A stretch of DNA of 64,000 nt from Nitzschia sp. pyKryTriq1 (GCA_956465555.1 OY101122.1:1995001-2059000), one strand, 5' to 3'. Positions 20,451-31,255 are shown, numbered from the stretch's first letter. The notes: generated by a model from the sequence alone, not told the origin. Program-made: numbers and translations.

Positions 20451-22776
20451 TCATGGCTTGTCACTGCTGACTGGCTTGTCTCCTTGCTGTTGTGCCCCTT
20501 TCACAAGCGAAACGAGTAGATCATTCAATCGAGGGAGCATTGTTCGACTGTCGTCCAACAAACCAGCAGCGACGAGACAGTTGTCGTAGACTTGTTCTGT
20601 GAGCACTCGGGCCAGCACAGGCTCTCTGTCCCGGATGTTGTAGATACCGACAATGATTGGGTGTGACGGGTTGATCTCGACGTTTTGCTTTGGAAGTGGC
20701 ATTCCATCTCGAGTACCATCCGACGTATCGACCATTCTCATCATACGCCTCATGGCTCCAGACTCGTTGTCGGTGACGATTGCAGGCGATGATACTAGGC
20801 GACTGGAAGGTCGGCAAGAGGCAACCTTTTTGTCGCCCAGTGTGTTCTTGATCCATGTGCAAAGTTCCATTGCTTGAGTGGCGTCCAATGGCTTCATGCT
20901 TTCGGCTTTCATAGAATCGGACGAATCTTCTTCATTCGATTCATTGTCGTTCTTCGTATCATCGTCTTCGTTGGTAGGAAATCTCGACAGATCAATATCA
21001 CCTTTCTCGACACTGACAAGCTGGCGACCTTCATATGAGCCCAGGTTCGCCATGACGAAATCGTCAATGGCGGTGTATACAAAGATGACTTCCAGATTTG
21101 CTTTTTCAAATGCCTCCAGGTATGGGCTCATGGCAGCCGCTTCTCGTGTTGGGGCACAAAGGTAGTAAACTTCATTTTGTTCCGGTCGTAGGTTGCCGAT
21201 GTACTCGTCGAGACTGATAAGATCCCTAGTTGTGTTTTTATTCGTTTCGAACCGCAGCAGCTTTGCCAAGGTTGATTGGAAATCATAGTCTTGGCAAACT
21301 CCTTCCTTGAGGAAAAACGAATATTCTCGATAAAACTCTTGAATGTACTTTTCGGGTTCGTTCCTGTGTAGTGGCAGCGAGGAGGAGAGCAGGCACATTG
21401 TGAGTGAGACGATCCGATTCACCATAGAGCGGCACCAAGAGTTGCCTGTTCACGTACTTGGCCATCTTTTCCAGCTGGGACAAGAATTTTCGGGTCAATG
21501 CCTTTCGAAGTTTCCGAATAAGAGCAGAATCTTGTGGTTTCTCACGTGAAATAGCCAGTGGCAAGTCTTCCGAATCTACGACACCTTTCACGAAGCGCAT
21601 CCAGTCTGGAACGATATCCGGGCTCTTGGCCTCGATCAAGACCTTGCGAGAATACAAGCTGACGCCAGGTTCCATTCGGTCCATACCATACTTTTCGGAA
21701 TGGAAACTAGGAATGAATAGTAGCGCCTGGATTTCCAAGGGGGCATCGGCACGGAAATGCAAAATCTCCAAGGGGTCGTCCACCGCCTGGGCAATGTATT
21801 TGTAGAATTCCACGTAGGTGTCATATTCCACTTCCCTAGGATCCATGGCCCATACCGCTTGGACAGTGTTGACACGCTTCCCATTCAAAAAAATTGGAAA
21901 CTGGACAAAGTTGGAATATTTGTTCAGAATCTCCTCAATCTTGGGCTCACTGATTAGATGCCAGAAATCTGATTTCAAAAAGATCTTGACGGTCGTTCCC
22001 CGATCTTGTCGGACCTCTTCGTCGTCAAGTTCCGATATTTCGTAGGTTCCAGTACCATCCGACGTCCAGACAGTGGCTGGACCGCCGGTGGCTGGCTGTG
22101 TTGTGACCTGCACTTCTTTCGCCACCATGAACACCGAATAAAAGCCCACGCCGAATTTCCCAATGATCCCCCTCGCAATATCAAGGCCGTCCGAGTTGAC
22201 CGAGTTTTGGAGTTCTGCCATGAAATTCTTACTTCCGCTCCTAGCGATAGTTCCTAGGTTGCTGATCAGTTCTTCTTGCGTCATTCCAATTCCAGTATCT
22301 TGAATGGTGATGCTTGACTCGACTTCATCCAAAGTAATCTTGATTTCCATATTCTTGTTGTCTCCTTCGATAATATCTGCTCCTGTGGTTTGTAAATGAC
22401 GCAGTTTTTCCAACGCATCTGACGCGTTCGAAATGAGCTCCCGCAAAAAGACTTCCTTGTCGGTGTAAAGTGAGTTGGTGACAATATCCAACAGCTGTTT
22501 TGTCTCGGCTTGAAACTCCATAGTAGTCTTCTTGCTGTCCTTTTTGTTGCTACTCTTGGCAGTTTCATCGCCATCTTTGCCCGATGACGACGAAGTCGAA
22601 GAAAAGAAAGCTGCTGTTGCTCGGCCTACGGAAATCGTGGAAGCGGCGTTGTTGCAACGAGAAACACCTGACAAATTAAACTTTCGTGTCGACATGATGA
22701 GACGCCTGCCATTGACGATGGCGCGTGCCCTTGCTGCACTGGCACCAACCAGTCGCTGGGATATTATTGTCGTCAT
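20451..22776 (-). CDS. TRAP1: Mitochondrial HSP90 chaperone (TRAP1)
   Basis: Two exons, 22776-21458 and 21363-20451, with a 94-nt intron starting GTACGT and ending ACACAG. Splicing gives LEKMAK|NEPEKYIQEFY and 743 residues, close to animal TRAP1. The first 65 residues are Arg/Ser/Ala-rich without acidic residues, as expected for mitochondrial import. The ATPase domain follows: DKEVFLRELISNASDALEKL, DTGIGMTQEELISNLGTIA, RSGSKNF and GIIGKFGVGFYSVF. The middle domain has the catalytic-loop Arg region (LPLAISREKPQDS). The C-terminal dimerisation part ends LARVLTEQVYDNCLVAAGLL. The MEEVD tail of cytosolic HSP90 and the KDEL of GRP94 are absent. A charged Asp/Asn insert (NEDDDTKNDNESNEEDSSDS) interrupts the C-terminal region. 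It is an ATP-driven matrix chaperone by family knowledge. Confidence 0.95.
21364..21457 (-). other. TRAP1 intron
   Basis: 94 nt on the minus strand, GTACGT at the 5' end and ACACAG at the 3' end, phase 2. Removal restores the HSP90 middle-domain sequence across the junction. Confidence 0.88.
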
Positions 22777-23677
22777 GGTCGAATGGATAATACCGATATA
22801 CGATGGGTTGTTTTGTACGAGTACTCCAATACGGTAGAGAAAGAAAAGGAAGAAAAAAGATAGATTATTGTGCGGCTTGCGTGGGTTTTGTGGGTTTCGT
22901 GTGCGTTGCGAGCGTTTCTCTCTCGAAAGATCTTCTCGTCTTGCATGCGGCCGCCATCCTAGGGTAACAGGTTCTGGGTCCTGTTTCTCCGTTCCACCCT
23001 ACGTCCGTCCAACGTCCGCCGACCGCCGACCGCGCCAGCACATCCAGGACTTGGAGAACTATGTCTCGTCATCCTTCAATAAACCCTCGTGATGAGTCAC
23101 AACAACAGTTCTACTTGTAGTGAAGATATCACTTTGGGCCCGAACGAATGCATGCTCGCGCATGCGTGGTGGTCTCTTACGGTACAGCTGTATATTTCTG
23201 GATGTAGTGGTATGGTGGAAACTTCAATCATCAGTAGGAAATATCCCCTCTGCTCTCTATCAGGCTTATTACAAGTACCTTCCAATAACTAAAGCCAGTG
23301 CCGGGCGGCCGAAAGCACATTGTTCTTTCATGAGGCGATCCCCGAGCGAGCGAGCCGAGGCGATCAATCTAAATTGTTTAGAGGCTACACGTATTGTTTC
23401 GTATTCGTGATGACCTTCATTTTTGTCCATAAGAAATTGGGTTCTTGCTTCAACGCGGCCTCCTCTACTAGACATTTCGCGAACAAGGACCTACCCGGTA
23501 TCCCTGCTTCTTTCACGCACAGCCATCTCCGCACATCACTTCGTATTGCTTCCCCACAGACAGATAGTCGTAGTATGGACGTATGTACATCATTTTACAT
23601 AATTTTTGTTTCCTTCACATCCTGCACGATAATCTAATAGTCTGTTTCTTTTCCAAAACAAAAAACATCCGACAATC
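22777..23677. other. Divergent intergenic region upstream of TRAP1
   Basis: About 900 bases between two gene starts, so it should hold both promoters. Short frames in it are unconvincing. GGAA/TTCC-rich and GAGCGAGCGAGC runs occur, but no heat-shock element array could be confirmed by eye. Confidence 0.35.
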
Positions 23678-24472
23678 ATGACAGTGGCACCACCATCCTA
23701 TACTCACCAGAGTACGCTTAACAGCAGCCTCTGTTATAACAAGACCAGCACTGCCCCGATGCCCCGAAGAGGCTCATTGCAAGAGACCATGCGTTCCGCC
23801 ACTGGATGCTCGGTTCCCCGCAGAAGTTCACTTTCTTCGATATCAAAGCCCAAGCAGGTTGCTTCATTATCTGCAGTGGTTGTCGTCATGGATAAAACGA
23901 CGACGACTGCTACCAATGATCACGAATTTGCTCCTCCTTCTCCTCCTCAAGAAACAAGAAGCGAAACAACTTCTACTACTACTACTACTACTACTACTCC
24001 TTCGGACGGCCTTCTTCAGTCCGCGGATAAGAGAAGACGCTACATGCGCCGTGGAAGTAAGACATCCTTTATGATGAGAGCTTCTTGCAAGATGGATCTT
24101 CCACCTGAATGGCAAGCAACATTGACAAAAGCCATTACAAGACGTGTCAGAAACGTCTCATCGTCTTCCTCATCATCGTCCACGCTCCTGGATGCAAGTA
24201 CTATGAGTAACAGCGATCACTCCTCCTCTCAAGATAGCTATGGCAGCACATCACCATCACCATCGTCTCGCTTTTCAAGGTCTTCTTCCCTTCCAGTGAC
24301 GACAGGCGACGACGATGCTGCTAGTATGTTGTTATGTTCCAGTACTACTAGTAGTAGTAGGAGCTTCAGCCGAAATCAGTCGACGGTCTCTCTCTTGACC
24401 TCGGCTTTGGAACTATCCTGCGGTATGGAAGATCCCAGCATGGCTGCTGCTATCATGTACGGGTACGAGTAA
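23678..24472 (+). CDS. Small Ser-rich protein with RRxS sites
   Basis: 264 residues, no family recognised. The N-terminal half carries three basic phosphosite-like motifs: PMPRRGSLQE, SVPRRSSLSS and YMRRGSKTSFMMRA. These resemble the RRxS modules of the large protein at 13403-15922. A short conserved-looking segment (MDLPPEWQATLTKAITRRVR, about residues 137-157) may be helical. The rest is Ser and Thr runs. There is no signal peptide or membrane helix. A role as kinase substrate is inference from motifs only. Confidence 0.6.
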   Translation: MTVAPPSYTHQSTLNSSLCYNKTSTAPMPRRGSLQETMRSATGCSVPRRSSLSSISKPKQVASLSAVVVVMDKTTTTATNDHEFAPPSPPQETRSETTSTTTTTTTTPSDGLLQSADKRRRYMRRGSKTSFMMRASCKMDLPPEWQATLTKAITRRVRNVSSSSSSSSTLLDASTMSNSDHSSSQDSYGSTSPSPSSRFSRSSSLPVTTGDDDAASMLLCSSTTSSSRSFSRNQSTVSLLTSALELSCGMEDPSMAAAIMYGYE

Positions 24473-24769
24473 CAATGAACAACAACAACACTATTTACTG
24501 CACAGTCAGTATAGCAACAATTAACTAGTATACTATAATAGCTACCGTTTTTATGGCAGCAGTAGTAGACTCTTGTAGACCGACCGTGCCTCGGTGCATA
24601 CTCGCACTTACTTGCAAGGGCAAACGACAATGGTAGAGAGCGGATAATCTCGGGAAGGAAGTCAAGGAGTGACTATTATTACACACTAGTAGTACTGTGC
24701 TATAAAGTCAGCCGCTCTACTCCATATTTACAACATTGTATGTACGTACGTACCAATGAATGATATTAT

Positions 24770-25186
24770 CTATCCAAAGCCTCTCGCAGCACCCTTGGCG
24801 ATGTCAAGAATTCTAGCATTCTCTATCTCTTGTTTTTCTTTTGCCGTGACCCATCGTTCTCGTTCCGCCATTTGAGAGTTTGGTCCTCCAGGATAACCGG
24901 CATGGGCCATGAGTACTAGACGCATACCCACAGCCAGAACGGTAGACCCAATCACTCCACCAATTACGACTTGTTTTTGGAAGGGTGTCTTGGCACTTCT
25001 ATAGAGAGTCACACCAATGTGAGCCAAGGGGGCAGCAGCGATGGGTCCTAAATACATCCATTGGCGCTCTCGGACACAATGGAGATGAGTGGTGTCGTGG
25101 CTGTCGTCCTCGCTGTGCTCACTTGATCCTTGAAAGGAGGATGAAAGGTCTGCTCGATGGTACGCCATTGAAAAAATATTCGCCAA
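24770..25186 (-). CDS. Small membrane protein, unknown
   Basis: 138 residues. After a hydrophilic N-terminus come two hydrophobic stretches: MYLGPIAAAPLAHIGVTLY (about residues 44-62) and QVVIGGVIGSTVLAVGMRLV (about 72-91). They flank a short basic loop. The tail is charged and helical (MAERERWVTAKEKQEIENAR). No known family is recognised; two-helix proteins of this size occur in plastid and mitochondrial membranes, but no transit peptide can be claimed. Coding status rests on the absence of homopolymers and balanced composition. Confidence 0.6.
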   Translation of the reverse strand: MANIFSMAYHRADLSSSFQGSSEHSEDDSHDTTHLHCVRERQWMYLGPIAAAPLAHIGVTLYRSAKTPFQKQVVIGGVIGSTVLAVGMRLVLMAHAGYPGGPNSQMAERERWVTAKEKQEIENARILDIAKGAARGFG

Positions 25187-25455
25187 ACCTGATGCTGCTG
25201 CTACTAAATCTTCTTGGCTTTAGTGGTGGTAGTGGAAAGAGATACAGGGCAGAGGACGCAGTGGACGACAGGATTGATTGTAGTGAAACGCCGATCGGGC
25301 GGTTTTACAACACTCAATCCAGCAAATAATGGTGTGTGTATGTGGTCAAAGAAAAGAGATGTTTGCAGTCGAAAATAGAAGGAGAGCGCATCACTTCGCA
25401 GTGGTGCGACACAAAAGCGAACCATCTATCTAGTCATCTGGATCGTGGATCGCAG

Positions 25456-25935
25456 TCAGTGGAATCGTCGATGTTTCACGGGCAAAAGTCCAGGAATGGT
25501 CAAGAAAGTTCCATCGTCTGGATCTCTTGTCATGGGGAATGTGTTGGTGACCACACCCGCTACACTTGTTGCAATGCCACCGTAAATGTGTGGATATCGA
25601 ATGGTTTCAGTGGCGGTAGGAGCGGCTTGATCTCCCACCGCCTCGGGAGATTCCACCAGGGTGACCACCCCCAGCGTTTCCAGCAAACATTGGGGATCCA
25701 ATTCAATACATATCCATTCCGTCGAGGCAGGACTACTGCTTTTGTAGAAGAAGTTGGCGGTATCCAGCAACTTCTCCGCATGCATGCTGGCATGGGTCTT
25801 ACGTTTGTCTTGATCAAATGTTGGAGGGAAATATGCCCTGCCGGACTTCACGGCTGTTTCCCAGTCCTCCTTGACACACAAATGGTACATGGGCCGGTCC
25901 AACAACTGATAGGGTGTAAATGATGTCGTCGTCAT
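25456..25935 (-). CDS. DUF952 family protein
   Basis: 159 residues. The DUF952 pattern is visible: the opening MYHLCVKEDWETAVKSGRAY (residues 16-35), a His in HASMHAEKLLDTANFFY, the strand EWICIELDPQCL, and the signature RYPHIYGGIATS (about residues 112-123). This fold is found in bacteria and eukaryotes and resembles ADP-ribosyltransferase-like or RNA-binding folds. Its biochemical role is not established. Length fits the family plus a short C-terminal extension. It is divergent from nothing nearby; the next gene to the right is on the same strand. Confidence 0.8.
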   Translation of the reverse strand: MTTTSFTPYQLLDRPMYHLCVKEDWETAVKSGRAYFPPTFDQDKRKTHASMHAEKLLDTANFFYKSSSPASTEWICIELDPQCLLETLGVVTLVESPEAVGDQAAPTATETIRYPHIYGGIATSVAGVVTNTFPMTRDPDDGTFLTIPGLLPVKHRRFH

Positions 25936-26296
25936 TCTGGTGATGCTGAAAAAAGAGCTACCGGTATAACGTCCTTTGTGTGTTGGGGTTGTGCTTTATT
26001 CCAATCAGCATCACCCATCATCGCTTTCGGTACCGGTATTGGTAGCTCTCCTCTACTGTAGAGAGACGACGACGACGACTCGATCCTCTCCCCTCGCGTG
26101 CGGCACAAAAATAGCATACGTTCGTTGTTTTCCCGCCTTTTTCTCTCCACCACCACGCTTGCGGGTGCATGACGGACGTAAAACATGTTTTCTCCACGTG
26201 GAGGCAGGGCGCGCAGAGAACGAACTATTCGTACATAGTTGAATACTATATATAGACTAGAGATTACTTTAGTAAAGCAGATCACATTTGTGTTTG
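25936..26296. other. Intergenic region
   Basis: No gene seen. A TACCGGTA-type motif lies at about 26030-26043, and a TATATATA run near 26248 may be part of the DUF952 gene's upstream region. Confidence 0.35.
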
Positions 26297-28351
26297 TCAA
26301 AATAGAGCAAGATACTCCAGCGATAATTTCGTTGTTGGCAACAAACTGCAGCGGCTGCAAAAGCCGATTCTTGACACAGCAGTTTCGTTCGGAAAGAGAA
26401 CCCAGGGACCGCCGATCGCCCACGGATGATCAACCAGGAAGAGCTCCGGCCGAGATTGGGTGTAAGCACCGAGTTCAATGATTTCACCTTTCGAATCCAA
26501 TAATTCGATCTGAAGGTCCTGAAGCAACTGAGCCACGTTGACATCTGGAACTAGCATGTGGAACGCCGACAGCAATTTCCTTCTATCCTCCGTACTGCCG
26601 TCTCTCTTTCTTGTCATATTAGTCTCCGATATTGAAGACAGATCAAAATCCAGATGCTCTCCTGTGGTACAGCAAGGAAGAATCGTGGAAATCTCCCTGT
26701 CTTGTCGAGATTCATCGGCTTTGCCGTGCGTTATATACGTAAAGTTGGTATGGCTCTGCTCCATTCTTCTAGGCGACAGCATACCAGCATTGTCTCCATC
26801 ATCATTTCGGGGAAACACAGAAACCCAAGACGCGAACGAATTCTTTTCTTCAGCTAGGAAGACGACTTGTTTTTTCATTGGCGAGTCTCGCTTGCACCTC
26901 CAATGTGGTTTCGGTCGCGCTAGAGCCCTAGCAATGGTGCCGCCAGCAGTCGTCTCATTGTTGAAGAAGGGAGTGATGGGAGACCTTGCATCGTCGAAAA
27001 CAAGGTCCCATAGCAGATTGGCCAGGAAAAAGTGACCAATCTCGTTGGGATGGTGGAAATCTGCGACAAACGATTTCTTTGTGACGTTGTAATCCCAATC
27101 AAGGCGGTTGAAATACGATGCTAGATTGACGCTCCCAACCACAAAGTCATATGTAGCAGCAATGCGATCATGGCACTCAAAGACCTTCCCATTTATGCGT
27201 CCATGTTCGGTCGGTGCCATAACAATGTCCCACAAGTATGCCAACACCACCAAGGGAGGGGGCGATGAGTACTTCGCAACTTGTTCCAGCCAAACAAGTA
27301 ATACACTGTTTATTGCCTCGCAGTCTTGTTGTAAAAAATCGTTGATTGCAAACTCCCAAATAATAACATCCGTATCAGCTGGAATGAAAGAGTGCATGAG
27401 AAGCCCCGAATGCATGGATCCTCTGTTGCCGTGTCCCTGGTTGACTACCGAGATCTCACGCTCTTCTGTCGTGTTGGTATTTCTTCTGGCTCGAATCATT
27501 GCAGCAAAGACTTCATCGTATCGATCCCGCTTGAATACATTCCCAGCTCCGGCAGTGGACGAGCCGCCGTTGGAACATAAAATAACCTTGTTGGATGAAG
27601 AATGGGTCACAACTTGCTCGTCTGTTTTGCTACTTTGTTCTTCCAACCCAAGCAAGAGTCGTAATCGATGCCAAGCATCCACATTGTATATTTCGACATC
27701 CTCGCCCTGAGGTTTGGGTGCTAAATCCATGACCGTGGTCATTTGGAGCTCCGAACTGAAAATATTCTTCGTTGCTGAATTCATCTTGAGCTGGACCCAT
27801 TGTTTCAGCTCCCTCGAATACCATCGTCTCCTTCTTATTGTTATTCGTTTATTGGTTCTTGTTATTGTTGAGTTTGCAAGAGCAATGTTCTGCTGCGGCG
27901 AAGTGACGACCGGTCGATGGACTATGATACTTGAACTAGAATTGGGCCTTGATAGGGGAGCGAGCGTTGTTGAGTTGTTTGTGGGCGCTACATTTTTGGT
28001 GAGACCGACGACTTGGTTCCTGCTGTGCAAATCGGTGGATGAAAAGTTCAAATTTCTTGAATTACTAGTAGTAGGGCTTCTTGTACTATCCGTGGTTGTT
28101 GCAACTCTTACGAAAGCCGGCGGTGTCACGGCACCAGAAGCAACAAGTTGCCTCTCGTGGTCTGCGTTGATGGAAGCAAGGATGGAAGTTTCTATCACAT
28201 TTTCATAAAACCCTAAGCAAGAAAGTAGCAGGGCTGCTCCAGCGCACAAGGCTGTGGTCGTCAACCAGCCTCGTTGTTGTCGGCCGCCGCGTCGACCGAA
28301 TGCAGTGGGAACAACGTTTGCTTTCTCTTTTGGCATCATCTTCTTTCTCAA
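26297..28351 (-). CDS. SGNH/GDSL-hydrolase-like type II membrane protein
   Basis: 684 residues. Residues about 29-49 form a signal anchor (WLTTTALCAGAALLLSCLGF) behind a basic N-terminus, so the catalytic part would face the secretory lumen. After a Ser/Thr/Asn-rich stalk comes an SGNH-like core. Block I is CSNGGSSTAGAG (nucleophile Ser264 or Ser265), block III is FAINDF (Asn337), and block V is DFHHPNEIGH (Asp431 and His434). The usual GDSL is replaced by GGSS. NVT and NTT sequons suggest N-glycosylation. Family members hydrolyse esters, often acetyl groups on sugars, but the substrate cannot be told from sequence. Beyond about residue 480 an extra domain (FASWVSVFPRNDD onward) is of unknown type. 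Confidence 0.75.
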   Translation of the reverse strand: MRKKMMPKEKANVVPTAFGRRGGRQQRGWLTTTALCAGAALLLSCLGFYENVIETSILASINADHERQLVASGAVTPPAFVRVATTTDSTRSPTTSNSRNLNFSSTDLHSRNQVVGLTKNVAPTNNSTTLAPLSRPNSSSSIIVHRPVVTSPQQNIALANSTITRTNKRITIRRRRWYSRELKQWVQLKMNSATKNIFSSELQMTTVMDLAPKPQGEDVEIYNVDAWHRLRLLLGLEEQSSKTDEQVVTHSSSNKVILCSNGGSSTAGAGNVFKRDRYDEVFAAMIRARRNTNTTEEREISVVNQGHGNRGSMHSGLLMHSFIPADTDVIIWEFAINDFLQQDCEAINSVLLVWLEQVAKYSSPPPLVVLAYLWDIVMAPTEHGRINGKVFECHDRIAATYDFVVGSVNLASYFNRLDWDYNVTKKSFVADFHHPNEIGHFFLANLLWDLVFDDARSPITPFFNNETTAGGTIARALARPKPHWRCKRDSPMKKQVVFLAEEKNSFASWVSVFPRNDDGDNAGMLSPRRMEQSHTNFTYITHGKADESRQDREISTILPCCTTGEHLDFDLSSISETNMTRKRDGSTEDRRKLLSAFHMLVPDVNVAQLLQDLQIELLDSKGEIIELGAYTQSRPELFLVDHPWAIGGPWVLFPNETAVSRIGFCSRCSLLPTTKLSLEYLALF

Positions 28352-29204
28352 TCCTCAATAATCCGGTAATCGTACAGTGTGGTGAGATCAGAAACCCTCA
28401 CAACTGTTAGGCTGCTGGGGTCAATCAATAAAGAATAATTGTAGCAAGATACTGTAGTAGGAAGTCGAATTTAGAAAGATCGGAGGTCGGCATGCTAATC
28501 GTATTACTGTACTCTACGTACTCGTAATTCTAAAAAAAGAGACGAGAGACCAGACAATGTGATCGTCCGAACGATATATGCCTTCCGTTGACGTTTGGGA
28601 TGACGAGGGGCCGTGCCGACTCTATTCAAACAATATGTCATGAATATGTTTATAATGTAGCCCAAACGAACATACGAGACTTCTATTGCAAATACCGGTA
28701 CAAGTAGAGCCGGGCGGGCGAAGAATTGCCGGCGGTAGCGAGCGGCGAGCGAGTTCTGGCGAGTAATACCAGTACTGTACTCGTACAGTAAAGTATGTAC
28801 TGGTACTGCGTACCGGTGCCGCGGTACTGACAAACTGTACAGTAGACGTTGGGGAAGAAGCGAACCTGAAGCGAACATGAGCGAATCCCGAGACTTGCAG
28901 TACCGGTACTGGTACTACCGGTACAGTATTACTACCGGTAGTAGTAGACTATTTTTTATGGATACGCACCAGCATGCATTGGCCGCAGGTGCCATCAGCC
29001 GCCCAGTCATCAGTCTACGTACCTGGTACGTGTACCGTACAGCATATATACTTCTTTTGGGTTGACACCACCATATGCTATTATTAGGCAAATCGTCGGC
29101 CTCTACTCTACTAGAATATATTTTCTTTTCCCAATCTCCATCAGCCATACAGTATTATCATCGATCGGTACAAGTCATATACATATACTGTATATACAAT
29201 AAGT
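28352..29204. other. Divergent intergenic region rich in TACCGGTAC motifs
   Basis: It lies between two divergent gene starts. TACCGGTACTGGTACTACCGGTAC-like sequence fills about 28895-28945 and further copies lie at 28694 and 28795-28825. The last 25 bases before the next ATG (TATACATATACTGTATATAC, about 29178-29200) are AT-rich. Confidence 0.45.
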
Positions 29205-31127
29205 ATGGGGTCATCGTCGGTAGCAGCCTCGGAAACGGCGCTTGCCGCAAAGGCAGCGGTATCCAAAGGAACGACGACAGCTCTACGACGTTTTGCTGCT
29301 GGCATGTTGGTGGCAGGAATCTGGGGAAGAGGAGACGCCACTGATGCCGCCGTGGCTCAACGACCACAGCAACAACAACGTAAAGCAGCAGCAGCAGCAG
29401 CAGCAGAACGAGGCCCGAGAGAGTGGTTGCTGCCAATAAAACAAAGACGCACCAAGAAACAAAAGGACGAAATTATCAAAACTACAAAAGGAATGCCGCC
29501 GCCACCGCCACCACCACCAGCAGAAGCTTCTTCCAAACTCATTCTTCCACGTTGGATCAACAAGTCTGCTAATATTCTTATCACCCAAGTATTGCTGCCT
29601 TCCGTCATCGCCGTCTATGCAGTCTATCCCATGGCATCGCTCCTCCTATTTCGACTCCCCGAGCATTTCAGTTGGATGGGTCTGTTCCAAAACTTTCATC
29701 AATGTTGGGCCACGACGACTGTTCATCGAAATTGGATGTCCTGTGTCAAATTGTATGCGGCTCATGCTGCCATGTTTGCTCCTGGGTTGAGTGGATTGTG
29801 GCTCTGGAGATACAACCATAGCCTCTCCACTTCGGCCAAACAAAGAATCACGGCAATCTCTTTGATACTTGGAATGGCCCTCTTCAAACTCAGCGTCGAC
29901 CATTTTCTGTTGTTTCATTTGCCATCCGATGATGAGACGACAGTAGTAGACGTCGAAGGCAGCACCCCTAAAGTGGCCGTGATTACCGGCGCGAATCGAG
30001 GCATTGGATTCGCCACTGCCTTGGCTCTGGCTGAACGGGGCGTCCATGTCGTGGTCACATGCCGATCGTTGGCCAAATGTCAACCCGTAGTCGATCAAAT
30101 TGAACGAACGACGGCCGGAGGATCCGCCCGTGCGGCCGTCTTGGACTTGACGAGCTTGGAATCTGCCGCTCGTTTGGCCGAACAACTCTCCAACGACTAC
30201 CCCGAAATTCACTATTTCTTTGCCAACGCCGGGACGACACCACAGTATGAACTGACAAAGGAAGGATTGGAGGATGGTTTTGGAGGAATGCATTTGGCAC
30301 ACATGGCGGTAATTTTAGGAATCTTGCCCAATTTGGCAAGGGGAGGAGACACGAAGCATCCATCTAGAGTGGTCATGGTATCCAGTGAAATGTCCATCAA
30401 TGCCGCCATGGGAATCTTTGGAAATGATCTCATCTTTAGCAGCCGCAGCAGCAGCAGCAACAACACTACTACTTCAACCACGGCAAACACCACCCTTGAG
30501 GAAGATCTCTTGGACGACTGGCGGGGAGAGCGGACACGGGGAGATGGAACGATTGGTCCTAGCTTAGCGGCGTATGGGAGGGCCAAACTATGTGGAGTTC
30601 TGTTTGCATTCGAGCTCAATCGACGACTGGCAAGACAAGGGGTTCCCGTCATTTCTCATGCCGTGCATACCGGCGCGGTGGTGACCGACAGTAGCCGCAA
30701 TTCTATTCTCCATGCATTTCCTAGCTGGATACCGGGTCTGCAATGGGTCATTGGGCAAGTCTATTTCCCGATACTCTGGCGGACCGTCCAAGGGGGCGCT
30801 CGATCCTTGCTTTGTCCCGCCTTGTCGCAAGCTCCCCACATTCTCAAAGGTGGTCAATACTTGGACGCCTTGTGCCAACCATTTTTCCATGATCGGGATC
30901 CAAATCTTTCTCGAGAACAAGAAACTTTAATCAAGATTCCTTCCTTTTTGTTCGGTGAAAAGAGTACTACTACTAGTGAGGGTACAGCACCACCAACTAC
31001 CCTTCAAGTCGATCCCATCCAAGCCGTACTATTAGCGGATGTTCGATGGTCGGAACGTTTGTGGAATGTTAGCTTGGCATTTCTGGAGGAAAGTCCAGCT
31101 AGATCTGTTGTAGAGTTTGCCCCGTAA
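29205..31127 (+). CDS. Membrane-anchored short-chain dehydrogenase/reductase
   Basis: 640 residues from ATG 29205. The first 115 residues are Ala/Gln/Pro-rich. Three hydrophobic segments follow at about 122-150, 182-201 and 215-238, then a classical SDR domain from about 256. The cofactor motif TGANRGIG is at 261-268, NAG at 341-343, the catalytic Ser in MVSSEM at about 393, and Tyr457 with Lys461 in YGRAK. The adenine-side CRSLAKC suggests NADPH preference, which is inference. The usual NHLGHF motif is replaced by GMHLAHM, so the fourth catalytic residue (Asn) is Met. A Ser/Asn-rich insert (about 412-432) breaks the domain before the YxxxK helix. Similar domains act on retinoids, steroids and chlorophyll precursors; the substrate here is unknown. 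Confidence 0.85.
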   Translation: MGSSSVAASETALAAKAAVSKGTTTALRRFAAGMLVAGIWGRGDATDAAVAQRPQQQQRKAAAAAAAERGPREWLLPIKQRRTKKQKDEIIKTTKGMPPPPPPPPAEASSKLILPRWINKSANILITQVLLPSVIAVYAVYPMASLLLFRLPEHFSWMGLFQNFHQCWATTTVHRNWMSCVKLYAAHAAMFAPGLSGLWLWRYNHSLSTSAKQRITAISLILGMALFKLSVDHFLLFHLPSDDETTVVDVEGSTPKVAVITGANRGIGFATALALAERGVHVVVTCRSLAKCQPVVDQIERTTAGGSARAAVLDLTSLESAARLAEQLSNDYPEIHYFFANAGTTPQYELTKEGLEDGFGGMHLAHMAVILGILPNLARGGDTKHPSRVVMVSSEMSINAAMGIFGNDLIFSSRSSSSNNTTTSTTANTTLEEDLLDDWRGERTRGDGTIGPSLAAYGRAKLCGVLFAFELNRRLARQGVPVISHAVHTGAVVTDSSRNSILHAFPSWIPGLQWVIGQVYFPILWRTVQGGARSLLCPALSQAPHILKGGQYLDALCQPFFHDRDPNLSREQETLIKIPSFLFGEKSTTTSEGTAPPTTLQVDPIQAVLLADVRWSERLWNVSLAFLEESPARSVVEFAP

Positions 31128-31255
31128 GAGGCAGCTTTTATGACATTGGCGATTTTCGTTACTGTTTTAGTAAAGAAGGCTACTATAGACCCTAGTAGAA
31201 TACACACACTTTTATGAACAAATTAAAAGCAAGACAAGCCCCCAGTCCCGATGAA

